NCBI RefSeq assembly: GCF_027943255.1
Contig: NC_072897.1
Span: 23,188,044-23,252,043 of the forward strand
Length of the DNA stretch: 64,000 bases
Direction of reading: 5' to 3'
DNA from: Anastrepha obliqua
Lineage: Eukaryota; Arthropoda; Insecta; Diptera; Tephritidae
Position 1 is the first letter of the stretch. Every line of letters begins with the position of its first letter. The position numbers and the translations under genes were made by a program. Below the pieces are notes generated by a model that was not told where the DNA came from, did no database searches, and worked only from the letters and a program-made list of their open reading frames with translations. This document shows positions 45,983 to 56,015 of this stretch, in pieces.

Positions 45983-46085
45983 CGGCCGCCGTAGCCGAAT
46001 GGGTTGGTGCGTGACTACCATTCGGAATTCACAGATAGAACGTTGATTCACATCTCGATGAAACACCAACATTTTTTTTTATTTA
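45983..46085 (+). ncRNA. tRNA-derived SINE-like segment
   Basis: GCCGCCGTAGCCGAATGGGT (45,985 on) has an excellent box A and D-arm. It is followed at tRNA spacing by a degenerate box B (GTTGATTCACATCTCG) and a GATGAAACACC stretch, then T runs from about 46,072. It is not a functional tRNA; it resembles the tRNA-related head of a SINE or a tRNA-like tail of a LINE. Confidence 0.5.
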
Positions 46086-47071
46086 TTTATTTTTTTTTTA
46101 TTTCAATTATAAATTACGATCTGTTAATATTAACAATAAGTAATTGGTGTTAGGGTTTGGAATTAAAATGTCCCTTCCCTTTGAAAGAGAACATTATTGT
46201 CTTTGGTGGTATTTAGTTATAATTTTACCATTACATAGTTTTCTATAATTGCATATTATTATATTTTATTATATATTACAGTACGAGCAAGATCTGTGGG
46301 TATTTTGCGCTTTAGTCTTCTTGGTTTAAGTTCCATTTCCGGTATCAGTCTCATCTCATGATTTTTGTGCTCTAATAGTCGCAAGATGTGCTTACTGCTG
46401 ATTCTTTTTACTGCTTCAGTGACAGTGTCTATGCCGAGGCCGCGGTGAATATCGTAATTTTTTATGTACCAATTTGCGTTTGTGATTGTCCTTAGCATCT
46501 TATATTGACTTTTCTGAATGATTTGTAGGTTTGATTTACTGGCAGTCCCCCAAATTTCTAGTCCGTAGGTCCATGTCGGTCTGATTATTGATTTGTACCT
46601 ATATCATTTGTTTATTAAATAAGCTTAGGGTTGATTGTTTTCCTAGTAGCCAGTTGGTCGGTTGGTTGAAGTGGTGATTCTTCCAGAATCCAACTAGCGC
46701 TTCCGCGCCATTTTGTTGCCACATCCTCGTTACCAACTTGTTTAACGGTTATTTACAGCATAACTATATCCAGTCTGTGCGGTTAAGGAACCTTATTAGG
46801 TTGTTAACGTCTAAGCCAGATAGAGTAGCCAGTAGAGTTGTCGGAATTTGTTTTTCATCTCGTTTCTCTTGTTCAGTATGTGTTTTTTCCATGTGAGTTT
46901 TGAGTCAATCGTTATGCCTAAGTATTTTGCATTTGAGTGTATTTTTATGTCTTCCCCGTTAATTTGGATTGGATATCTTGCAGATTTTCTCTTCGCGTAT
47001 ATTACATGGTGTGTTTTGTCTTTATTGACCTCAATGCCCCATTTTTCAAACCATTGTGTTGTAGCTGATAG
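46086..47071 (-). pseudogene. Jockey-clade LINE 3' fragment
   Basis: T runs at 46,086-46,108 represent the poly(A) tail of a minus-strand element. Coding pieces: MLRTITNANWYIKNYDIHRG and LKPRRLKRKIPTDLA (46,498 to 46,259) from the Jockey-type C-terminus, IIRPTWTYGLEIWG near 46,550-46,600, and the RT thumb NAKYLGITIDSKLTWKKHI near 46,850-46,930. Frames are broken repeatedly. The upstream end at 47,071 is the CR5 terminus. Confidence 0.8.
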
Positions 47072-48107
47072 CAGAGAATGTTAATGCAATGAGAAGGTGC
47101 AAATGTTACTGTGAGCTTTTTTTAGTACAATTGAGATTTGAAAGATTTGAAGTAAGGAAATTTAGCACACCGAGTTTATAGACACCTCACTGACTTTTCC
47201 CCACACAAAAATTAGCAACGCCACACATCTTCCACCTCAACACACAACACATTTCTCACCTCGGCATTAAACCAATTAAATTTTTACTATTTTCGTATTT
47301 TTGAAATAATAAGCGAATACGTAAAATTTATTACATAATTTTTTTTTCAATTACATTAAAAAAAAAAACGAATTAAAAAAAAAATTAATAAAAAAAGGTT
47401 TTTGCGTTTATTTCTTCGGCTGCTCGCGCGACGCGAATAAGTTTTAATAAATTCTGAAAGTAATTCATGAAGTTTTTCATTACATACATTCATACTCTAT
47501 ATGTACATAAATGATGGTATATGACAATATACATAATATGTATGTATGTACATGTGAATAGGAGGTATTTGCATTCAGAAAATAAAACGGTTTAAGATAA
47601 ATCAAGACTTATTTTATATTGTATGTCAATTTATAGTTTATGTATTCGACAGCATTTACATACATATGTATGTATGTTTTCATTACATACATTCATAAAT
47701 GAACGTGTACTCTATATGTACATAAATGATGGTATATGACAATATACATAATATGTATGTACATGTCAATAGGAGGTATTTGCATTCAGAAAATAAAACG
47801 GTTTAAGATAAATCAAGACTTATTTTATATTGTATGTCAATTTATAGTTTATGTATTCGACAGCATTTACATACATATGTACATATGTATGTTTTCATTA
47901 CATAAATTCATAAATGAACGTATACTTTATATGTAAATAAATGATGGTATATGATAATATACATAAATAAGTACATAATATGTATGTACATGTCAATAGG
48001 AGGCATTTGCATTCAGAAAAAAAGAACGGTTTAAGATAAATCAACACTTATTTTATATTGTATGTCACTTTATAGTTAATGTATTCGACAGCATTTACAT
48101 ACATATG
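47072..48107 (-). repeat. Composite repeat copy CR5, first segment
   Basis: Starts at the type-2 terminus CAGAGAATGTTAATGCAATG at 47,072 and runs in the same sense as CR1 and CR3. After an internal deletion near 47,400 it enters the GCGCGACGCGAATAAG block. It continues after the insertions at 50,378-50,590, 54,183-54,233 and 61,087-62,230. Confidence 0.8.
47475..48106 (+). repeat. About 214-bp tandem triplication in CR5
   Basis: Three consecutive units starting near 47,475, 47,681 and 47,896, each containing TTTTCATTACAT, AATAGGAGG(T/C)ATTTGCATTC and GACAGCATTTACATACATAT. The equivalent block occurs once in CR1 (from 11,095) and once in CR3 (from 28,020), so the expansion is private to CR5. 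Confidence 0.85.
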
Positions 48108-50377
48108 CAGGGTGGCAGTTATTTTGCAAGATTATTTTTTTATTGGGGCTACCCCCCAGATTGGTTCCTTTATTTATCAAAATGGTGGAAAAAAGTTTGA
48201 AGTAAATCTGGTAAGTGGAAAGTGTGCCCCTGGGCCTTCAAAGTTTCAAAAAACCCGAAAATTCGTAGTATAAGTACTAGTAGTAAGTAAAGTAGCCGGG
48301 CACTTAGTTTATCACATTACAATGATAATTCAAATTATTACGCTCAAAAAAAATATATTCAATGCAGAATCTACTAAGTCGTTCGACCCTTGCTTTTTGA
48401 CAACTCTGTCAAAAATTTTCCATTTTTCTTCAATTTCTGAATTACAAAAACAAAACGGAAGTTAAAATATGTGAGATAACTTATCAACTGATCACATTTT
48501 GAAATTCGAAATGAAAATAGATTTCTTCAAACAGATTTCCGCGCATAAAAAGTTGGGTTCGCGTTTTGACTAACGTACACATCGTGTCTTGGATAATATC
48601 AATATCAAAAACTAGTACTAGTATCAAATAAAGTAGGCGCGCATTTCGTTTCTGAAATAACAACGGCAATTCAACCTTTTATGGCTAAAAAAGTTTTGTA
48701 TTAAAGTTTTTTAAAAAAATCATTAGTTGCGTACAACATTTGAAGTGCAGACATTCGGTAGTACAATGTCGCGACCTCTATTACGAGAAAAAGTTTATCT
48801 GCTCGGGTATTATTCAAATGAAATTTTTGGAAACAAACTTCCATCTGTAAAACAAACGTTACAAGTTTTTTTTTTCAATTTACGGGTGTGTAAGTTAACA
48901 ATACGAGGCAGTGCTTCACTAGCTGTGCGGGAAGTGATGATATATTGGGAGAAAGCCCGAATTTTGACGCAAGAACTTAAGAACTGTATACCAAAGTTAG
49001 AAGGTCTCTATCAGCAGTGGCGGCAACTTCAAAAGCATGCTGCAAGAACGTCGATGGATCATAAGAAAAAAGAAAAAGAATTCGTTGAAAAACTCGAGGA
49101 TCTCTTCGATATTGCACACGCCAATCAATTGAGTAAGTATTTATCTTCATCTTCTCTAGCTACCTATTTAACATGAATATTTATGTATATCGAACTAAAT
49201 CGTACTTATATTGTCAATACTATTTTTAGCTCAATCTGATACTGATGACGTCGAGTTCAAGCAGCGGAGAAGATTTAGAAGCGCGTGCTTCAGAGGAAAT
49301 TCCGCATTGCTCAAAACATTTGTCTGTACCAGCAAAACAAAAAAGAAGACGACAAATAATAATAACTCTTAAGCTTGCTGCTGCTTTGGATAAGTGCAAG
49401 ATCAGTAACAGGAATGCAGTTCATATTCTTATAGCTACACTTGAAGCTCTTGGTCAAGATGCGGAGAAATTCATTCAATTCTCGTGAGAAACTCCGCGAA
49501 AAGAAAACTATCGAAATTAAAAATATCTTTAAGGATAAGGAATTGCCTGCCGCTACGATACATTGGGATAGTAAATTACTGCCATCACTAACAGGCAAAG
49601 AGACAGTAGACCGGCTTCTTGTTGTTGTTTCAAATTGCGGTGCTGATCAAAGAACAGGCAACAGCTGTTTGCGAAACCCTTGCGGAATGGGGCCTTCAAG
49701 ACTACGTAAAAGCATTGGTTTTTGACACTACTGTCTTTAATACGGGCGCTTTTAATGGTGCGTGTGTTTTGATTGAAAGCTTTCTAGAAAAAGATCTCTT
49801 ATATTTGCCTCGCCTTGCCGCCATCACATATACGAAATCATTTTAAAAGCCGTTTTCGAGGAGAAGATTGGTAAAACTACCGGCCCAACCGTACCAATCT
49901 TAAAAAAGTTTCAAACTGCTTGGCCTAAAATAAATGTAAATAATTTTAAAACCGGAATCGTGAATAAGAAGATCAGTAAACATTTGTGGATGGCTAAGGC
50001 TATTTATTGCTTTAAGATATTCATGTTTCGCGACGAATTTAAATTATCACTGCGTGAGGAAAATGCAATTTGTGATATTTGCATTTTCATTATCTGTATA
50101 TATATCGAAGCGTGGTTTTATGCTTTACCAATTAAATTCTTTTACTATTTATTTACGCTGTGTACATACTCATGTAAAATAAAAAACACACTTTTAATGA
50201 AATTAAATGTTTTTGTCATTTTGGGGTAAATTTTGCATATTGAAAGGCTCTGGGGCACACCTTTCCCCTATCCGATTGGCACCAAATTTCACAGAGGTCA
50301 TTTTTATATAGAATGGAACCAAACTGGAGGGAAAAAATATTGTATATAAAAAAGCACGTCAAATAACTGCCACGCTA
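48108..50377 (+). mobile_element. Uncharacterised TIR DNA transposon, 2.27 kb
   Basis: Ends CAGGGTGGCAGTTATTTTGC and inverted TAGCGTGGCAGTTATTTGAC. Similarity between the inverted ends continues imperfectly for about 140 bp (both contain GTGTGCCCC and a GGTTCC block). The CR3 site near 28,215 is uninterrupted. Flanking ATG on both sides (48,105-48,107; 50,378-50,380) suggests a 3-bp target duplication. It carries a damaged gene with one probable short intron. I do not recognise the superfamily. Confidence 0.75.
48727..50060 (+). pseudogene. Uncharacterised transposase-like gene in the 48 kb TIR element
   Basis: Probable exon 1 (48,727-49,134) has EKARILTQELKNCIPKLEGL and KEFVEKLEDLFDIAHA. 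A GTAAGTAT donor near 49,135 and a TTTTTAG acceptor near 49,229 suggest a 95-bp intron. Exon 2 has a charged region, then TLKLAAALDKCKISNRNAVH, then (new frame after about 49,485) ATIHWDSKLLPSLTGKETVD. After another frame change near 49,620 come QATAVCETLAEWGL, FDTTVFNTGAFNGACVL, and finally HHIYEIILKAVFEE and GPTVPILKKFQTAW. At least three frame breaks are present, and the C-terminus fades out before 50,060. The two conserved Asp contexts (HWDSK and FDTT) would suit an RNase H-fold transposase, but this is inference. Confidence 0.65.
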
Positions 50378-50590
50378 ATGTACATTTGTATATGAAAAAC
50401 AATAATGCACAAGCGTAAGAATATCATATTCCTTTCATACATATGTACTTATGCATGTATGCCCAATAACCTTGACTTATGTACATATGTACACATGTCA
50501 CAGCACATCACATTCTTACAAGAAATCAAATACACATACGCACTAGTGAACGAGTTTCTTCCTAACAAGTGCAAAAACAATTCTGCTCTA

Positions 50591-53500
50591 TCTATACTAA
50601 TATTATAAAGAGGAAAACTTTGTTTGTTTGTTTGTTTGTTTGTAACGAATAGGCTCAAAAACTACTGGACCGATTTTAAAAATTCTTTCACCATTCGAAA
50701 ACTACATTATCCAAGAGTAACATGGATTACATTTTATTTTGGAAAAAATAGGGTTCCGTCAGATATTTGGATTTTTCGGCCACAAACTGAAAAAAATCTT
50801 ATATATAAAATAAAGTCAACTTTTTGTGTGTGTTCGCTAACCGGCCGTGTCTGCACCGAATTAAACCAAACTTACACACATTGTTAAGAAGGTATTGAAG
50901 ATGGTTTCCGTATAGTTTGGATTCCTATTGGTGGATAGGGCTCGAGATATAGGTCAAAACGTGGACCCGGGTAACCTTCAGATGTGTATGTACAATATGG
51001 GTATCAAATGGAAGCTGTTGGTGAATGCTTTAGTTCAGAGTATTTTTCATGCCGCTCCGTGACTAGGGTCTCGAGATAGAGACCAAAACGTGGACCCTAG
51101 AATGTGTATGTACAATATGGGTATCAAATGGAAGCTGTTGGTGAATGCTTTAGTACAGAGTATTTTTCATGCCGCTCCGTGACTGGGGTCTCGAGATATA
51201 GGTCAAAACGTGGACCCAGGTAACCTTTGGATGTGTATGTACAATATGGATATCAAATGGAAGCTGTTGGTGAATGCTTTAGTTCAGAGTATTTCCATCC
51301 GCTCCGTGACTAGGGTCTCGAGATAGAGACCAAAACGTGGACCCTAGAATGTGTTTGTACAATATGGGTATCAAATGAAAGCTGTTGATAAGTGCTTTAA
51401 TACGGGGTAATTTTCATACCTATTGATGACTAGGGTCTCGAGATATAGGTCAAAACGTGGACCCGGGTAACCTTCGGACGTGTATGTACAATATGGGTAT
51501 CAAATGGAAGCTGTTGATAAGTGCTTCAATACGGGGTAATTTTCATACCTATTGAAGACTAGGGTCTGGAAATATATGCCAAAACGTGGACCCGCCGTGT
51601 TTTTGCACCGAATTAAACCAAACTTACACATATTGTTAAGGAGGTATTGAAGATGGTTTCCGCATAGTTTGGATACCTATTGGTAGATAGGGTCTCGAAA
51701 TATAGGTCAAAACGTGGAACCGGGTAACCTTCGGATGTGTATGTACAATATGGGTATCAAATGGAAGCTGTTGGTGAATGCCTTAGTTCAGAGTATTTCC
51801 ATCCGCTCCGTGACTAGGGTCTCGAGATAGAGACCAAAACGTGGACCCTAGAATGTGTTTGTACAATATGGATATCAAATGAAAGCTGTTGATAAGTGCT
51901 TTAATACGGGGCAATTTTCATACCTATTGATGACTGGGGTCTGGAAATATATGCCAAAACGTGGCGCCGCAGTGTCTTTGCACCGAATTAAACCAAACTT
52001 ACACACATTGTTAAGGAGGTATTGAAGATGGTTTCCGTATAGTTTGGATACCTATTGGTAGATAGGGTCTCTAGATATAGGTCAAAACGTGGACCCTAGA
52101 ATGTGTATGTACAATATGGGTATCAAATGGAAGCTGTTGGTGAATGCTTTAGTTCAGAGTATTTCCATCCGCTCCGTGACTAGGGTCTCGAGATAGAGAC
52201 CAAAACGTGGACCCTAGAATGTGTTTGTACAATATGGGTATCAAATGAAAGCTGTTGATAAGTGCTTTAATAGGGGGTAATTTTCATACCTATTGATGAC
52301 TAGGGTCTCGAGATATAGGTCAAAACGTGGACCCGGGTAACCTTCGGACGTGTATGTACAATATGGGTATCAAATGGAAGCTGTTGGTGAATGCTTCAAT
52401 ACGGGGTAATTTTCATACCTATTGATAACTAGGGTCTGGAAATATATGCCAAAACGTGGACCCGCCGTGTCTTTGCACCGAATTAAACCAAACTTACACA
52501 CATTGTTAAGGAGGTATTGAAGATGGTTTTCGTATAGTTTGGATACCTATTGGTAGATAGGGTCTCGAGATATAGGTCAAAACGTGGACCCGGGTAACCT
52601 TCGGCTGTGTATGTACAATATGGGTATCAAATGGAAGCTGTTGGTGAATGCTTTAGTTCAGAGTATTTCCATCCGCTCCGTGACTAGGGTCTCGAGATAG
52701 AGACCAAAACGTGGACCGTAGAATGTGTTTGTACAATATGGATATCAAATGAAAGCTGTTGATAAGTGCTTTAATACGGGGTAATTTTCATACCTATTGA
52801 TGACTAGGGTCTCGAGATATAGGTCAAAACGTGGACCCGGGTAACCTTCGGACGTGTATGTACAATATGGGTATCAAATGGAAGCTGTTGATATGTGCTT
52901 CAATACGGGGTAATTTTCATACCTATTGATGACTAGGGTCTGGAAATATATGCCAAAACGTGGACCCGCCGTGTCTTTGCACCGAATTAAACCAAACTTA
53001 CACACATTGTTAAGTAGGTCTTAAAGATGGTTTCCGTATAGTTTGAATACCTATTGGTAGATAGGGTCTCGAAATATAGGTCAAAACGTGGAACCGGGTA
53101 ACCTTCGGATGTGTATGTACAATATGGGTATCAAATGGAAGCTGTTGGTGAATGCTTTAGTTCAGAGTATTTCCATCCGCTCCGTGACTAGGGTCTCGAG
53201 ATAGAGACCAAAACGTGGACCCTAGAATGTGTTTGTACAATATGGATATCGAATGGAAGCTGTTGGTGAATGCCTTAGTACAGAGTATTTTTCATGCCGC
53301 TACGTGACTGGGGTCTCGAAATAGGGGTCAAAACGTGGACCCGGGTAACCTTTGGTTGTGCATGTACAATATGGGTATCAAATGAAAGCTGTTGATAAGT
53401 GCTTTAATACGGGGTAATTTTCATACCTATTGATGACTAGGGTCTCGAAATATATGCCAAAACGTATACCCGCCGTGTCTTTGCACCGAATTAAACCAAA

Positions 53501-54182
53501 CTTATGCACATTGTTAAGTAAGTATTGAAAATGGGTTTCGTAAAGTTTGGTTGTAATTCGGAGCAGTGGCAACGGGTACAGCGTTCTTTTGAGCCAGCCA
53601 TAATGTCGCTTACTTTTTTAACGCTTGGGGCGGAACTGAACTGTCAAATTGACAGTGTTAGTTACAATGTGTCAATATTTCTTTCTGATTTGGATGCCAT
53701 AAGGAAAAAACGTAAGTGCAACATGTAAAAAGTGTTTCTGAATTTTTTTGGAGTGGATTTTGGAACAGTGAATAATTTCTTACGAAATTTGAGAATTTAA
53801 TGTGAAATCCGAATGAAATTATGTGTTCGTGGAAAAAACAATTGTTTTCTTTTTTTTTTTTTTGAAAAATATGGTTAAAAAAGCTCCAATTCTTAATAAA
53901 ACATATAAATTGAAACGAAAAATTCATGGATGATCAGGAAAAAAGACGATTGTTTATTCATATGCGTTGATTTGAAATTTAAAAACAATCTTCTTTTTTC
54001 CTGATTTTCAATTTATATTTTATATTTACTCAAAAACAAATAGAAAAACAAAAAATATTGTTTATGCCAAAGCGCTTGAATAAAGAATAAAGAAATAAAT
54101 AATATGAAAACCATATATTTTCTGTTCTAAACCATATCTATTCTATTTTAGTGTGCCCAGCGAAGGGGGCCGGGTTTGCTAG
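50591..54182 (+). mobile_element. Non-autonomous Helitron carrying a satellite array
   Basis: 5' end TCTATACTAATATTATAAAG, 3' end GGGGGCCGGGTTTGCTAG, the conserved CTAG-type Helitron terminus. The flanks join as CTCTA|TGTATG, and the undisturbed sequence is present at 11,500/11,501 in CR1 and 28,434/28,435 in CR3, so insertion was between A and T without duplication, exactly as for Helitrons. The first 200 bp match the coding Helitron at 33,025. The middle is a satellite array and the last 600 bp are AT-rich. No Rep gene is present. Confidence 0.92.
50830..53545 (+). repeat. Satellite with higher-order structure inside Helitron
   Basis: Monomers of roughly 115-130 bp with the core GGGTCTCGAGATA(T/G)AG and CAAAACGTGGACC, spaced by TGTACAATATGGGTATCAAA. 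They alternate between a TTGGTGAATGCTTTAG form and a TTGATAAGTGCTTTAAT form. A third block, (T)CTTTGCACCGAATTAAACC, recurs near 50,850, 51,600, 51,970, 52,475, 52,975 and 53,475. The later spacings are close to 500 bp, indicating a higher-order unit of about four monomers. Confidence 0.88.
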
Positions 54183-54233
54183 TGTATGTATATATACACA
54201 CTTTATGTCCTAGCATATATACATACATATGTA

Positions 54234-54700
54234 AGTTAGTACCCTACTCTGGTAAGCTGCATAACGGCAAACATATACAAAAATTTAGATTAAACAATAC
54301 TTCTTAAAGCTAGCATAAGCACAAATTAGAGGATGATGAAATAAGCTCATCCAATAGTGAAATATTTACTGTAAATATAAACAATTATTTGTTAAGGATA
54401 GAATTACAATAAGCAATACTTTTTAAAGCTAGCATAAGCACAAATTTATAAATATAAACAATTATTTGTCAAGTACTTTTTAAAGCTAGCATAAGCACAA
54501 ATTAGAGGATGATAAAATAACCTCATCCAGTAGTGAAAGATTTATTGTAAACATAAACAATTATTTGTTAAGTATAGAGTAAGCAAAAATTTGGTATAAA
54601 AGAAATAACGTAGGAATAAAAGACTCACTTCAAGTTTGACTTTGGAAGCAAGCGTTTTATTTTATTTTTTTTAACGCTCACCCGCGTTAGAACTTTAATT
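54234..54700 (+). repeat. Errantivirus D 5' LTR
   Basis: 467 bp, AGTTAGTACCC...AACTTTAATT. It has internal repeats of AAAGCTAGCATAAGCAC (three copies) and a short hairpin-forming GGATGATGAAATAAGCTCATCC-type block. A TATAAAAG at about 54,593 and AATAAAAGAC at about 54,615 are probable promoter and polyadenylation signals. The primer site TGGCGATCCTGTCAG begins at the LTR end (54,700). Confidence 0.88.
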
Positions 54701-54893
54701 GGCGATCCTGTCAGAAGCATCAACCGTAAGCAAATACCTCGTGCGAGAGGGCATACGGTCGGTGATAATAAAATAAGTACCCCACGAATCGGGCGAAAAA
54801 AACAAATAACACAATATGTTTTGAAAAAAAAGTACCCCATGAATTGGGCGAAAAAAATAAAAATTTTCGAGAAATTTTTTTTTAAAAACAAAG

Positions 54894-56015
54894 TTGAATA
54901 ATTTGAATAATTTATCTGCGGAAGATATAGCTAGATTAATAGCTACTCACACCGCAAACTTACGTATTGAAATAGGTCAATTGAATAACCAAATTAGGGC
55001 TCTGACCACAGCTTCTCAGGTAACTGAGTATCGGACTCAGACTATTGACGATGCATTAATGTGTAATGAAAGCTTGGATATAATTCGATCTTTGCCCGTG
55101 TTTTCAGGTAAATCATATGTTAGTTGGAGAGAGGCTGCAAAAAATTCTATGAGTTTGTATATTGAAGGTAGCAGAAGATACTTTGGCGCACTAACTATAT
55201 TAAGAAATAAAATTGTAGGAGATGCGAACGATATTTTGACTAATCATGGGGCTGTATTGAATTTAGAGGCCATATTTGCTAGATTGGACTTTGCATATGC
55301 TGACAGACGACCAATTCATGTAATTGATCAAGAGATGAGTATTTTAAGACAAGGATCAGAACTCCTAATAGATTATTATAATGAGGTAAACCGTAAATTA
55401 ACTTTACTAATTAATAAGACCATAATGACGCATGGTACTAATTCAGAAATAACAAACCAACTTAATATTAAGAATCGTGAAACTGCTTTGAGGACATTTA
55501 TTACCGGTTTACGTCCTCCACTTAACCAGATACTTTTCACATTGGCTCCAGTCGATTTACCAAACGCTTTGGCTAAGGCTCAGGAGCTTCAATCAAATCA
55601 AATGCGATCAGAATTTGCATTGCACTTTTCTAGAGCTCGAAACCAGGGAAATAATGTTAATGGAAATTATCAAAATAATTTTAGAGGTGATCAGAAAATG
55701 GTGTTCCAAAATAATTTGAGATATCCACAAGTAAGACAGAATACAAATGTAAATTTCCCAAAGCCAGAACCCATGGATACTTCACCTTGTAATGCTCCTG
55801 TGGTGCAACGAGGGATGTTTGCAAGATCACAACAGGGTAATGCTTTCTCTGGAAATAGGTTTAATCCACCGATAAAAAGAAATAATAATACAAACTTTAG
55901 TGGTCAACCACCTGCAAAGGCTCAGAGAATCAATAATATTAGTGAAAATCATGTTTTAGGTCAAACTTCCACCTGTCCTACATATTCCGGACAGATTTGC
56001 AAACCGGAAAAGTAA
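54894..56015 (+). CDS. gag: Errantivirus D gag
   Basis: 373 codons are open from 54,894, but the first codon there is TTG. No in-frame ATG occurs before the MCNESLDI region about 60 codons in, so the original start may be mutated or initiation is unusual. The N-terminal helical segment (ARLIATHTANLRIEIGQLNN) precedes a capsid-like domain (LPVFSGKSYVSWREAAKN, DANDILTNHGAVLN, TFITGLRPPLNQ). The tail is rich in N, Q and R with KPEPMDTSP and no CCHC knuckle, like gag of units A/B. Pol follows in the -1 frame with a 19-base overlap, consistent with -1 ribosomal frameshifting. Confidence 0.85.
   Translation: MNNLNNLSAEDIARLIATHTANLRIEIGQLNNQIRALTTASQVTEYRTQTIDDALMCNESLDIIRSLPVFSGKSYVSWREAAKNSMSLYIEGSRRYFGALTILRNKIVGDANDILTNHGAVLNLEAIFARLDFAYADRRPIHVIDQEMSILRQGSELLIDYYNEVNRKLTLLINKTIMTHGTNSEITNQLNIKNRETALRTFITGLRPPLNQILFTLAPVDLPNALAKAQELQSNQMRSEFALHFSRARNQGNNVNGNYQNNFRGDQKMVFQNNLRYPQVRQNTNVNFPKPEPMDTSPCNAPVVQRGMFARSQQGNAFSGNRFNPPIKRNNNTNFSGQPPAKAQRINNISENHVLGQTSTCPTYSGQICKPEK

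Noticed and set aside
50830..53545. Regular repeats resembling a CRISPR array
   Set aside because: Units are over 100 bp, vary in length, have no unique spacers and sit in a eukaryotic Helitron, so this is a satellite.
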